A stretch of 20,088 nt of DNA from Prevotella sp. UBA5387 (GCA_002407775.1 DHOP01000074.1:1-20088), one strand, 5' to 3'. Shown: positions 6,330 to 14,663, counted from the stretch's first letter. Notes: a model not told the origin generated them from the sequence alone. Numbers and translations are program-made.

Positions 6330-8618
6330 CTAAATCCAAACTTTGAGCCCAAGACTGAAAGATCGTGGCATGGCAGGTCCGTAGATATACTTGGAATCGC
6401 GGTCTATGCCTTTGTCAAAGTCATTCTGGTAACTGTTCAGAATATTCTGCACACCTCCGTTGAGTTGAAGTTTAACGCTGCCGTCCAATTGGAAATCGTA
6501 AGATAACTTAAGATTCAAATCCATGAAGGAGGGTGTGTTAACCTCTACATCATTGGGTATGTATCCCGCAAAATGCTGCACAAGCATACTGCCCGTGTAG
6601 GTAGCGGTAAGAGAGGCATTGAAGTCTTTGTTGACCTGATAAATAGCGGTAAGATAACCATATTGATTGGGTGAGCGGAACATCTTCTTTTGTGGTGTCA
6701 CATTGGGGTCATCGCTCCACTGCTGTGGAACTTTGTAGTCACTCTTCTGAAATGTCATTCCCAGTTGAAATTGTAGATCCGTCGATGGAACTACTTTCCC
6801 TTCTAAATTGATGCCTTTGACCACGGCACCAGATGCATTATCTCTTTGGAGGATAAAACTACCATCAGCATTGGTGCCAACCTCATTCAACACAAACACG
6901 TTACTCAAGTTTGTATAGAACCCTTCGACCAACAATTCGGTCTGAACATTGCAAAAAGTCTTGTCCATGTCTATGGATCCACTGAAGCTCTTGGACTTTT
7001 CAGGTTTCAAGTTGGGATTGTTCTGAACAAAAGAGATTGCCCCACCGATGGCCGAGCCGTGCAGATCTTCGTCATACACTTGAGGTGCACGGAATCCAGT
7101 GGAGTAACTTGCCCTAAAGCTTAAGGTGCGACTAGGATTGTATCGAAGATTGAGACGAGGACTCCAGATTGCATTCTTGATCAAGTTATGCTTATCAAGG
7201 CGTCCTCCCACCAGGATACTCCATGTATCATTCTTCCATTCGTTCTGCAGATAGGCACTCCCGATTCTGATCTTTTGGTCGATCGTCCTATTGTATCCCA
7301 CAATCTCATCGTGCAAGTCGTCCACATTATATTCTGCACCTGTCGTGAGTTCTGCTGGCAAGAAAAAGAACTTATCCATAGTGTATGTATACTGTCCACC
7401 TCCGACGAAGGTCTTTCCATCTGTCTTTCCAAATCCATTGGGATCCTGCCCAGCACCGGCATAGTTGGTGCGGTTGATGATCTGACCTGACGAAAAAATA
7501 TTGAAGTGATGCTTGTTGTTCTTGGAAAAGATATTGAAGTTCAGACTACCCGTGTTGATTTCATAGTCTGCCTCTTCACCGATGTCAGACTGGTGTACAG
7601 GCAAGTCGAACTCGTTTCCACCTCTTAGGTAATTATGCAGATTATGGTATTCTATCGTTAACTTGCTATAGGCACTCGTCTTGTAATAGCCTTTGAATCC
7701 GATATTCTGCACTTTGAGTTTCGTAATTTCTGAGAACCCGTCACCATTATGGTCGTATGGACTTCTTTGTCTTGACGAGCCGAAAAGCGTGATGCCAGTC
7801 TTATTGTCATCCGAAACGATTGAAGCATTAAGCGTAGTATTAATGTCGGGCGTTTTCCCTCCAATGAAGGTTGATGTGTTTGCCAACGAGACGGAATTAG
7901 CTGACGGATCTCTGGTAATGATATTGATGGTTCCTCCTATAGCATTAGAACCAAAGAGTGCGGATCCTCCTCCTCGAACCACTTCTACCCTATCAATCAT
8001 ATTCGTCGGAATTTGTTCGATACCATAAACACTTTGCAAGGCACTATAAATAGGGCGGCTATCTATCAGTATCTGAGAATATGTCCCATCCAGACCATTA
8101 ATTCTCACTTGTGGCAAACCGCAATTCTGGCAGTTGATCTCTGTCCTTAGTCCAGGCTGAAAGTTTAACCCCTGCGAAAGACAAACTGCATTGGTACTCT
8201 CGAAAGTCTTGCGACTGATGACGTTGACTATATTGGGAGCAAAACGTCGGTTGGTTTCATTGCGGTTGGCCGAAACCACGACACTTTCCAACATGATTTG
8301 GTCTTCGTCCATCTCGAAATCCATTTCCAGATTCGTTGAAGTTGTGAGGTCTATCTCCTTTTCGGCAGTCTTATATCCAATGCCCGATGCGACAAGCGTG
8401 TATTTGCCGGCTGGAACATTCTTCAAGAAATAATGGCCCGAACCATCCGCCACGGTACTGATGGTTGTTCCCTTGATGGTGATGTTAATGTATGGAATGA
8501 ATTCTTTGGTGACCTTGTCTTTTACGTGACCAAATAAGTGCTCGTCAGGACTGGTTTGTCCACATACGGCTATATGCCCCACTAGAAGGAGCAACAATGT
8601 GATTATTCTTGTTCTCAT
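6330..8618 (-). CDS. TonB-dependent outer-membrane receptor
   Basis: From ATG 8618 the product is 762 residues; an ATG eight codons earlier (8642) is possible, but only the 8618 start gives a clean signal peptide (MRTRIITLLLLLVGHIAVCG). A carboxypeptidase-regulatory-like domain spans about 28-104, a TonB-box-like stretch ESVVVSA about 111-117, the plug about 122-238 (QVRINGLDGTYSQILID, VEVVRGGGSALFGSNAIGGT), then the 22-strand barrel ending RSFSLGLKVWI. The plug contains INCQNCGLPQ (CxxC at 163-166), unusual for a generic siderophore receptor but, as I recall, typical of a Bacteroidota subfamily. No SusD partner is present, arguing against glycan import. It imports an unidentified ligand, plausibly a metal complex or cofactor. 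A small Cys/His-rich gene lies 116 bases upstream, probably in the same operon. Confidence 0.93.
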   Translation of the reverse strand: MRTRIITLLLLLVGHIAVCGQTSPDEHLFGHVKDKVTKEFIPYINITIKGTTISTVADGSGHYFLKNVPAGKYTLVASGIGYKTAEKEIDLTTSTNLEMDFEMDEDQIMLESVVVSANRNETNRRFAPNIVNVISRKTFESTNAVCLSQGLNFQPGLRTEINCQNCGLPQVRINGLDGTYSQILIDSRPIYSALQSVYGIEQIPTNMIDRVEVVRGGGSALFGSNAIGGTINIITRDPSANSVSLANTSTFIGGKTPDINTTLNASIVSDDNKTGITLFGSSRQRSPYDHNGDGFSEITKLKVQNIGFKGYYKTSAYSKLTIEYHNLHNYLRGGNEFDLPVHQSDIGEEADYEINTGSLNFNIFSKNNKHHFNIFSSGQIINRTNYAGAGQDPNGFGKTDGKTFVGGGQYTYTMDKFFFLPAELTTGAEYNVDDLHDEIVGYNRTIDQKIRIGSAYLQNEWKNDTWSILVGGRLDKHNLIKNAIWSPRLNLRYNPSRTLSFRASYSTGFRAPQVYDEDLHGSAIGGAISFVQNNPNLKPEKSKSFSGSIDMDKTFCNVQTELLVEGFYTNLSNVFVLNEVGTNADGSFILQRDNASGAVVKGINLEGKVVPSTDLQFQLGMTFQKSDYKVPQQWSDDPNVTPQKKMFRSPNQYGYLTAIYQVNKDFNASLTATYTGSMLVQHFAGYIPNDVEVNTPSFMDLNLKLSYDFQLDGSVKLQLNGGVQNILNSYQNDFDKGIDRDSKYIYGPAMPRSFSLGLKVWI

Positions 8619-8734
8619 TTTAATGATGAATTGATGGCACAATAAACTAACTAATCAAAATCGATTAATTTGTTGGTGTGCGCTAAATGATGAAGCTATG
8701 ATAGGTATCAAGCTTCGATAAAATAAAAATCCGA

Positions 8735-9082
8735 TTAAAGAGAACAAACGGGAGGTGCCCGTAATTGGAAGATATGAGATGATTGACGAATGTCACAACT
8801 CTGGGTTTGAGCCGTTGGCTGATCATGATAGATAAAAACGGCTTCGGGTAAACAGACTTTCTGTTGTAAGGTAAAAACGTAAAATTCGAAACTACAGACC
8901 GGGCAGCTCTTGACCTGGTTTGTAATAAGATGTTGATGATGTCCGCATGATCCAGCATGTGCCACCATTTCATGATGAGCCAGCAGAGTATGGACCGGCT
9001 TATAAAGCATTGGTCCCATAAACACCGCTAATAATAGCAGTGCCAATATAGAATGAACTGTATGTCTGAGTCTCTTGGTCAT
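8735..9082 (-). CDS. Small Cys/His-rich membrane-anchored or exported protein
   Basis: The 115-residue product has a basic N-terminus and one hydrophobic segment (about 11-28), then a histidine- and cysteine-rich stretch: HTLLAHHEMVAHAGSCGHHQ (31-50) followed by SCPVCSFEF (CxxC at 60-63). It ends with LRAPPVCSL. I do not recognise an exact family. Similar small proteins with a CPxC motif and a terminal RAPP-like tail occur, as I recall, beside TonB-dependent receptors in Bacteroidota. The residues could bind a soft metal ion in the periplasm, which is inference. It lies 116 bases upstream of the receptor gene on the same strand, and a TATATTTG -7 match is just upstream of its ATG. Confidence 0.75.
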   Translation of the reverse strand: MTKRLRHTVHSILALLLLAVFMGPMLYKPVHTLLAHHEMVAHAGSCGHHQHLITNQVKSCPVCSFEFYVFTLQQKVCLPEAVFIYHDQPTAQTQSCDIRQSSHIFQLRAPPVCSL

Positions 9083-9098
9083 ACCTGAAATAATATTG

Positions 9099-9106
9099 CA
9101 AATATA
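9099..9106 (-). promoter_or_regulatory. Possible -7 element for the Cys/His-rich protein and TonB-receptor operon
   Basis: On the minus strand the bases read TATATTTG, matching TAnnTTTG, 17 bases upstream of ATG 9082. The expected -33 TTTG is not evident at the right spacing, and the implied leader is only about 10 bases. Confidence 0.4.
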
Positions 9107-9346
9107 ACTATAATATCACGAAAGATGCCTTGTATGATATTATTTATCAAGCATTATTAGTATAAAGGATGAATTCTGCAAGGTGTTTATGAATGGCCTA
9201 TTCCTTAAAAAACACTCATCTTGTGGCTTTATCCAGTAGGAAATATTTATATTTGTGTACGAGTAGCATTTCTATGTTTTTTTGTCGACACAACGTCAAG
9301 ATGAAACATGGGCAAATTAAGGGATAAATATTAAGTGACCAAATCG

Positions 9347-9883
9347 ATGACGAAATATATTGTTCTATTACGCGGAGTAACACCCACTGGGAAAAACAAG
9401 GTGCCTATGGCACAGCTACGACAACTCCTGAGCGACAACGGCTTTTCCAATGTTCAGACATGGATACAAAGTGGGAACGTGATTCTCGACTCTATGCTTT
9501 CTCATAAGGAGGTTGGAGAGAAAGTGAATAGCATCATCAAAGAGGGTATCGGTGCCGATCTAAAGATTATTGTCAAGACGCCCGATGAAGTGAAGACCGT
9601 GCTTGCAGAAAACCCTTTTGCCCAAGGACATGATATTTCCCGAGTTTTCTTTGCGCTTTTCAATGATTTACCCGACCAATCGTTGGTGGCAGACTTCCAA
9701 GCATTAGATTTCGGTGAAGACAAGTTCGCCATTACGCCACATGCCATCTATCTCTTTGTTCCTGAATCATTTGCAAAAACTAAACTCAACAACAATTTCT
9801 TGGAACGGAAACTCAAGATTGATGTTACCATTCGTAATTTCAACACCTTGTCCAAATTGACGTTGCTCTGCGATAACGCCTAA
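9347..9883 (+). CDS. DUF1697 family protein
   Basis: The product is 178 residues from ATG 9347; a GTG at 9335 would add four residues. ATG 9347 is preferred because MTKYIVLLRGVTPTGKNKVP aligns with the start of the DUF1697 family (typically a TYIALLRGINVGGKN-like beginning). Further family features are LRQLLSDNGFSNVQTWIQSG, NVIL, and a C-terminal NNNFLERKL / TIRNFNTLSKL block. The family is small, widespread and without an established biochemical role. The next gene (YdeI-like) starts 8 bases after its stop, so the two are almost certainly co-transcribed. No clear Shine-Dalgarno sequence is visible, which is normal in Bacteroidota. Confidence 0.88.
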   Translation: MTKYIVLLRGVTPTGKNKVPMAQLRQLLSDNGFSNVQTWIQSGNVILDSMLSHKEVGEKVNSIIKEGIGADLKIIVKTPDEVKTVLAENPFAQGHDISRVFFALFNDLPDQSLVADFQALDFGEDKFAITPHAIYLFVPESFAKTKLNNNFLERKLKIDVTIRNFNTLSKLTLLCDNA

Positions 9884-9891
9884 ATATCCCT

Positions 9892-10458
9892 ATGGAAATA
9901 ACGAAAGCAGTATATTTTGATTCGCGCGATGACTGGCGCGAATGGTTATCAGAACATTTTGAATCAGAAAAGGAAGTGTGGCTTATCTATCCCAATAAGG
10001 CGACGGGTGAATCATGCATCCTCTACAACGATGCGGTGGAAGAGGCTTTGTGTTTTGGGTGGATCGATAGTATCTTGAAGAAATACGATGAAACACATTC
10101 CGCTCAACGCTTTTCACCGCGTAACTCCAAGAGTTCCTTTTCTCAACCAAATAAGGAACGATTGAGATGGCTAGCCGAACACAACATGTTACATCCAAAA
10201 GTATTGAAAAGCATTACCAGCATTTTATCTGAAGAATTTGTTTATCCGTCGGATATAATGTCTACGATACATGCCGATAAAGAGATATGGCAAAACTTCA
10301 ATCACTTTAGTGAATCTTACAAACGAATACGTGTTGCTTTTATTGACGCATCGCGCAACCGTCCCGATGCATTCGAGAAGCGACTTCGCAATTTCTTGAA
10401 AATGACCAAACAAAATAAGCTCATCACTGGACATGGTGGAATAGACAAGTATTACTAA
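9892..10458 (+). CDS. YdeI/OmpD-associated family protein
   Basis: The 188-residue product has the YdeI/OmdA family pattern: an N-terminal WREWLSEHFESEKEVWLIY block, the conserved EEALCFGWIDS motif at about 50-60, KYDETHSAQRFSPRNSKSSFS, and a C-terminal region with FIDASRNRPDAFEKRL. Relatives have been linked to protection against bacteriocins or antimicrobial peptides, but the molecular activity is unclear. It follows the DUF1697 gene by 8 bases, and these two families are often seen as small accessory stress genes. It appears to be a cytoplasmic protein with no signal peptide. Confidence 0.87.
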   Translation: MEITKAVYFDSRDDWREWLSEHFESEKEVWLIYPNKATGESCILYNDAVEEALCFGWIDSILKKYDETHSAQRFSPRNSKSSFSQPNKERLRWLAEHNMLHPKVLKSITSILSEEFVYPSDIMSTIHADKEIWQNFNHFSESYKRIRVAFIDASRNRPDAFEKRLRNFLKMTKQNKLITGHGGIDKYY

Positions 10459-10629
10459 GCAAATACCCTGAATCCATGCTTTGAAACACGACTAAATCAT
10501 CATTATAAACACAACATTATATCTTTGAATGTTCCACTTATGAATAGGGACCGAGTGAGATTTATGTTTGATGCAAGATAATATAGTTTAAAAAATGGAT
10601 TGATTTCATTTTACTTAAAAGGAAATGTA

Positions 10630-10637
10630 TACTTTTG
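10630..10637 (+). promoter_or_regulatory. Possible -7 element for the barrel/DUF347 operon
   Basis: TACTTTTG matches the TAnnTTTG consensus about 104 bases before ATG 10741. The -33 region has only TTTC near 10604-10607. Transcription would start near 10644, leaving a leader of about 100 bases. Confidence 0.45.
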
Positions 10638-10740
10638 TCGTGACATTCTTCATTATACAGACACTTAGCGCTTATTTCGCACCACGAAAGATTAAGTCAG
10701 GGCGGTGTATGTTGGTGTCGATAAAAAGAAATAGAGAGAG

Positions 10741-11469
10741 ATGAATTTAAGAACAATATCATTGCTGACCTTATTGTTGGTAGCAATGAAGGCATTTTCG
10801 CAAAGTGGTGGACCTCCAATGTTGACGACCGACCCAGGAACACCTGAGAATAACCATTGGGAAATCAATACTGCCATTGGCTTTCATTTTCCAAGTCAGT
10901 CAACGATACAGTTACCCTCTGTTGAAGTAGTATATGGTATTGGTGGCAACTTTCAGATTTCCACCCAGTTGCCATTGCCAGAGATAGAATTAAGCAAAAC
11001 CCATTATACTGTTTTTACCCAACCGCAGATGGGAGTGAAGTATAGATTCATGGACGAGGAAAAGAATTTTATCTCCTGTTCCATTTATCCACAGGTCATT
11101 ATCCCTCTGAATGAAGAACAAAAGACACAGATCTTCGTTCCATTGCAGCTTGAAAAGAGCTTCAATAGTTTTAGAGTGGGTCAGGAGTTGGGATATTTCG
11201 TTCTCAACAATCCTAACGGCTTCTTCAGTGGTACCCTTGCTGGGTATCGTTTAAAGAATGATGTCGAACTGATGGCAGAGTTCTTTTGCTCTGGGAATCT
11301 GGACAAATCCCGATCGGTCAGCGGATTACTTAATTTTGGATTTAGAAAACAACTTAGTAAGAATATTGTACTCATGTCCTCTGTTGGAACAGAAGTTATT
11401 ACTCCAGAGGGTGAAGACCATGAGCCTCTCTTTGGATTAATAGGGACACAGATCTTACTAGGTGATTAA
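10741..11469 (+). CDS. Outer-membrane beta-barrel protein (MetA-pathway-like transporter family)
   Basis: The 242-residue product has a signal peptide (residues 1-20, cut after AFS before QS) and a mature start GGPPMLTTDPGTPENNHWEI. This resembles outer-membrane proteins grouped as putative transporters of the phenol-degradation MetA-like type, which begin with a GPP-LTDDP-type motif. The rest alternates polar and aromatic residues in strand-length runs, consistent with about ten to twelve beta strands and no soluble domain. An AGAGAG purine run directly precedes the ATG. The DUF347 membrane-protein gene starts 18 bases after its stop, so the pair probably connects outer and inner membranes in one process. 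Substrate unknown. Confidence 0.75.
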   Translation: MNLRTISLLTLLLVAMKAFSQSGGPPMLTTDPGTPENNHWEINTAIGFHFPSQSTIQLPSVEVVYGIGGNFQISTQLPLPEIELSKTHYTVFTQPQMGVKYRFMDEEKNFISCSIYPQVIIPLNEEQKTQIFVPLQLEKSFNSFRVGQELGYFVLNNPNGFFSGTLAGYRLKNDVELMAEFFCSGNLDKSRSVSGLLNFGFRKQLSKNIVLMSSVGTEVITPEGEDHEPLFGLIGTQILLGD

Positions 11470-11487
11470 TAATAAGGAAATTTAGAA

Positions 11488-12261
11488 ATGGAGAATACAG
11501 TAAAATTACATAACAAGGTTGCCGAGATAACCTTGTTTTTCTGGTTATTAAAGATCGTTGCCACTACGCTAGGTGAAACATTGGGTGACTTTATTTCGAT
11601 GACACTCAACTTGGGTTATGTCGTGGGCATAGCCATCACGTTGGTATTTTTTGCGGCGGCTTTGTTCACCCAACTATCTGTCAAAAAGTTTACTCCTGCC
11701 ATCTATTGGTTGGTCATTATCGGCACCACTACTTTGGGAACCGAAATATCAGACTTCATTGATCGTACGCTTCACATAGGCTATGCCGGAGGTTCCATTA
11801 TATTGGTGAGCTGTTTGATATTGACCTTAATTTACTGGTACCGTAAGTACAAAAATCTTGAAGTATTTCCTATTCACGAAAGATCAAAGGAGACGCTTTA
11901 CTGGACTGCTATCCTTTTCTCCAACAGCTTAGGAACTGCTTTTGGCGATTCCCTGGGAGATAATTTCGGGTTAAGCTATATGCAAGGAGCCATGTTTACT
12001 GGTGGCATTATTATAGTGGTTGTCCTTTTGCATTACCTTACGAAGATCAATTCTGTTGTTTTATTCTGGATTGCATTTGTCTTTACTCGCCCATTCGGAG
12101 CGACATTTGGAGACTTCCTTACCAAGCCTCTTGCAAAGGGTGGCCTTGATTTAGGAACACTGAATGCTTCTATCGTGTCTATCCTTTTAATGACAACTTT
12201 GATTGTTATTTCACAAAGAAAATATAGGAAATCTGCCAAGCATCATACACCATTGGAATAA
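11488..12261 (+). CDS. DUF347 (COG4705-type) four-repeat inner-membrane protein
   Basis: This 257-residue polytopic protein contains four copies of a repeat, each with two membrane helices and an acidic motif: TLGETLGDFIS (27-37), TLGTEISDFID (82-92), SLGTAFGDSLGD (147-158) and PFGATFGDFLT (202-212). That is the DUF347 architecture. Acidic residues in or beside membrane helices in a pseudo-symmetric repeat suggest a cation or metal transporter, but this is inference and the sequence alone does not prove it. An AAGGAAA-type site precedes ATG 11488, and the gene lies 18 bases behind the outer-membrane barrel gene, indicating an operon. The C-terminus is basic (SQRKYRKSAKHH) and probably cytoplasmic. 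Confidence 0.88.
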   Translation: MENTVKLHNKVAEITLFFWLLKIVATTLGETLGDFISMTLNLGYVVGIAITLVFFAAALFTQLSVKKFTPAIYWLVIIGTTTLGTEISDFIDRTLHIGYAGGSIILVSCLILTLIYWYRKYKNLEVFPIHERSKETLYWTAILFSNSLGTAFGDSLGDNFGLSYMQGAMFTGGIIIVVVLLHYLTKINSVVLFWIAFVFTRPFGATFGDFLTKPLAKGGLDLGTLNASIVSILLMTTLIVISQRKYRKSAKHHTPLE

Positions 12262-12767
12262 TTAGGCATTTTCCCCTTTAATCCATTACATGCGATTCAA
12301 AGCCCCAATCATCTTTGTTCGTATTCTCCTTACACCGTCTTTTCCACCGTCACCACAATGACATCAGCCAATCTCTTCACTATACCTTTCGAAAAGTGAA
12401 TATTTCGGATCTGCCAAAGGATAGCCTTGGCAGTATGGTTACTATCCTACGGCACGGCGGTCGAGTAATAACGGCGACGTGGTTAAGTACTAATCACGCG
12501 ATGAGTAGTACCGAACCACGGCGGTGTTGATGTCCTTTCTCAACGGCCTTTTGTTTGAGCCTCAATTCGACAAACTAACGATAAAATAAAGAGAATATAA
12601 TAGTCTAAGGATAAAAAGGACGTAGAATTGTTTGAATAATTGGCACTTTTTGCCATTAGTCGAATGCTTAGGTCGTCTAAACCTATGCAATTATGTTTGT
12701 CCACTAATTTCTCTATCTCTCGAAAATAAATATTATCTTTACCGCATCAATTACACTTCATAACATT
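12262..12767. other. Gene-free region with a diverged repeat
   Basis: About 500 bases between the DUF347 gene and the small Cys protein gene. The only structure I can support is the diverged palindromic repeat at 12412-12526. A TATCTTTA sequence at 12734-12741 is a one-base-off -7 element for the next gene. Open frames here follow the repeat and are not called. Confidence 0.55.
12412..12526. repeat. Palindromic intergenic repeat, copy 2 (diverged)
   Basis: It starts with TGCCAAAGG-ATAG-CCTTGGCA (12412-12432), the same palindromic unit that bounds the repeats at 6006-6114 and 19423-19531, followed by GGTTACTATCCTACGG and TACTAATCACGCGATG, echoing their interiors. The right-hand palindromic unit is not recognisable, so the right limit is approximate. 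Confidence 0.55.
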
Positions 12768-12956
12768 ATGGAAAAGAAAGAAAACTGTGCCACTTGCCCG
12801 ATGAGAAAGAAGTATGATACCAATCCCAAATCCTTGATGGGACGCTTCTGGCGTTGGCATATCAATTTTTGTCCGGGATGGAAGAAATACATGGCATCTT
12901 TGGACGAGGAAAATAGGGAAGCCATTTTCAAGCAATACAATTTGAAAAAGCGTTGA
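12768..12956 (+). CDS. Small conserved-looking Cys-containing protein (62 aa)
   Basis: The product has an N-terminal CATCPMRKKYD (Cys7 and Cys10, a CxxC), then NPKSLMGRFWRWHINFCPGWKKYM with Cys35 and many aromatic residues, and a charged C-terminal helix ending NLKKR. I recall similar roughly 60-residue proteins in Bacteroidota, but I cannot give a function. Three cysteines plus His31 could hold a metal or iron-sulfur cluster, which is inference. It is cytoplasmic by appearance. The thioredoxin-fold gene starts 68 bases downstream on the same strand, suggesting an operon. It is judged real because of codon structure, composition and the start context (ATTATGG after an AT-rich leader). Confidence 0.72.
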   Translation: MEKKENCATCPMRKKYDTNPKSLMGRFWRWHINFCPGWKKYMASLDEENREAIFKQYNLKKR

Positions 12957-13024
12957 GTCAAACAATAGGAGTCAACGAAGGGGGAAACCTCGCAAATTAT
13001 AACATCAACAATAAGTATAAAACA

Positions 13025-13525
13025 ATGAAGAAATATATTATATTATTCATAATGGTCGTGACATTCGCTATGAATGTCAACGCACAAGTCGCCAAGGTTT
13101 ACGACGAGAAGATCGATCCAATGGTGCAGATTGACAATGCGCTGAATGTGGCCAAACAATCAGATAAATATGTCGTCGCCCAGGTGGGTGGCAACTGGTG
13201 TCCTTGGTGCCTTCGCTTCGCCGACTTCATCAAGAAGGACACGGCAATTGCGAAAGTCATCAACGACAACTTTGTATATATCCATGTCAATTACGACCCA
13301 CGTAACAAAGCCGTTTCACCCGAAAGGATGCTTCGTCGCTTAGGCAGTCCTCAGCGTTTCGGATTCCCTGTATTGGTTGTCCTTGATACCGACGGAAAGG
13401 TGATTCACATTCAAGACAGCGGCTTTTTAGAGGAAGGAAAAGGGTATAATCAGGAGAAGGTACTTAGATTCTTCAGTTCTTGGACACCAAAGGCCGTGGC
13501 AGGCACGTCTGAATCCACAAAGTAA
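13025..13525 (+). CDS. Exported thioredoxin-fold protein (WCPWC)
   Basis: ATG 13025 is chosen over an upstream ATG at 12953 because it opens a proper signal peptide (MKKYIILFIMVVTFAMNVNA, cut before Q21). The mature protein, about 146 residues, has the active-site motif GNWCPWC (Cys59, Cys62) and the cis-proline region GFPVLVVLDTDG (Pro115), as in the thioredoxin-like family with a helix insertion. It probably works in the periplasm as a thiol reductase or disulfide handler. The tail after residue 155 is low complexity and likely flexible. The 62-residue Cys-protein gene lies directly upstream and may be in the same transcript. Confidence 0.9.
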   Translation: MKKYIILFIMVVTFAMNVNAQVAKVYDEKIDPMVQIDNALNVAKQSDKYVVAQVGGNWCPWCLRFADFIKKDTAIAKVINDNFVYIHVNYDPRNKAVSPERMLRRLGSPQRFGFPVLVVLDTDGKVIHIQDSGFLEEGKGYNQEKVLRFFSSWTPKAVAGTSESTK

Positions 13526-13536
13526 ACGGCCTTTGG
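13487..13536 (+). terminator. Possible hairpin at the end of the thioredoxin-fold gene
   Basis: CCAAAGGCCGT inside the last codons (13487-13497) is the exact reverse complement of ACGGCCTTTGG just past the stop (13526-13536), with a 28-base loop. No T run follows, so it may be a chance dyad or a 3' stabilising hairpin. Confidence 0.35.
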
Positions 13537-13635
13537 CGCCATTTCAATAGTATGGCGGAGAAAGTATGAACATCAAAGAGGTTTGAGATTATTGTCTCTT
13601 GTTGCCTCGAACTTCTGAGAAAGCACAACAAGCTT

Positions 13636-14493
13636 ATGACAAAGAAAGAAGCCATAAAGATATTTGAAGAGCGTAAGGTGCGCACTGTATGGGACGACAA
13701 GGAGGAGAAATGGTATTTCTCTATTGTCGATGTGGTGAATGTATTAACCGATAGCAAGGATTATACAACTGCTCGCAAGTATTGGAACAAACTGAAGCAA
13801 CGCTTGAAAGCAGAGGGCAATGAAACGGTGACAAATTGTCACCAGTTGAAACTCCGTGCTGCTGACGGAAAGATGCGCATGACTGATGTTGCCGATACTG
13901 AGCAACTCTTCAGACTAATACAATCTATTCCATCACCTAAGGCTGAACCCTTCAAGCAATGGATGGCGCAAGTGGCAAGCACAAGGCTTGACCAGTTGCA
14001 AGACCCTGAAATGTCTATCGACCAAGCCGTGGCAGATTATAGACGGTTAGGGTATTCGGAAGCTTGGATTAACCAGCGTATCAAGTCAATAGAAATACGA
14101 AAAGAGCTGACCGATGAATGGAAGCGCACAGGCGTAAAAGAGGGTACGGAATATGCACTGCTCACCGATATCATCACTAAGGAATGGAGTGGGTTTACCA
14201 CCAAGCAATACAAACAACACAAAGGATTGAAGAAAGAGAGTCTGCGAGATAACATGACCAACCTTGAAATGGCATTTAATATTCTTGCGGAAGCCTCATC
14301 CACCGAATTGTCTAAGCAAAGAGATCCCCATGGCTTAAGTGAGCAGACCAAGATTGCTAAAGATGGCGGAAGTGTGGCAAAGGCTGCCCGAAACCAGTTA
14401 GAAGACAAGCTTGGACACTCTGTAATCTCTTCGACCAAGGCATCAGACTATTTGCCTCCTATACAAGAGGCTGAAGGAGTAGAGGCAGATTAG
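13636..14493 (+). CDS. Bro-N domain (antirepressor-like) protein
   Basis: The 285-residue product begins with a Bro-N type domain: FEERKVRTVWDDKEEKWYFSIVD is followed by an ARKYWNKLKQRL block and LRAADGKMRMTDVADTEQLFRLIQSI. This matches the family seen in phage antirepressors and in many chromosomal orphan genes of Bacteroidota. The C-terminal half is helical and charged, and includes an EWSGFTTKQYKQHKGL segment seen in DinD-like relatives. The usual role is DNA binding or modulation of a repressor. No prophage structural genes are nearby, so this is probably an orphan accessory gene or a phage leftover. A perfect palindrome follows the stop. Confidence 0.85.
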   Translation: MTKKEAIKIFEERKVRTVWDDKEEKWYFSIVDVVNVLTDSKDYTTARKYWNKLKQRLKAEGNETVTNCHQLKLRAADGKMRMTDVADTEQLFRLIQSIPSPKAEPFKQWMAQVASTRLDQLQDPEMSIDQAVADYRRLGYSEAWINQRIKSIEIRKELTDEWKRTGVKEGTEYALLTDIITKEWSGFTTKQYKQHKGLKKESLRDNMTNLEMAFNILAEASSTELSKQRDPHGLSEQTKIAKDGGSVAKAARNQLEDKLGHSVISSTKASDYLPPIQEAEGVEAD

Positions 14494-14525
14494 ATCTGAT
14501 TACATTTCTATAGGAGCACAGAAAA

Positions 14526-14553
14526 GCGACTTATTGTAATTACAATAAGTCGC
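14526..14553 (+). terminator. Perfect 28-bp palindrome after the Bro-N gene
   Basis: Bases 14526-14553 form a perfect palindrome with a GCGAC outer end and no unpaired loop bases beyond the turn. AAAA precedes and CCTTTATA follows. It begins 33 bases after the Bro-N stop, so it is best read as a transcription terminator, though the T run is short. Confidence 0.65.
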
Positions 14554-14663
14554 CTTTATAGTACCAAGAAGTATCTATTCAGAGCCTTACTTCAAGTTCG
14601 ACTTATTAAATACATTCGTAGGAATCGTCTCATTAAACATCACTTCGCCCTAAAGTGGAAAAA

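Noticed and set aside
8683..8973. 96-codon minus-strand frame overlapping the Cys/His-rich protein
   Set aside because: Out of frame with the better-supported 115-residue protein that has a membrane segment and metal-like motifs.
12315..12530. 71-codon frame over the diverged repeat
   Set aside because: Covers the repeat at 12412-12526, with no recognisable protein features.
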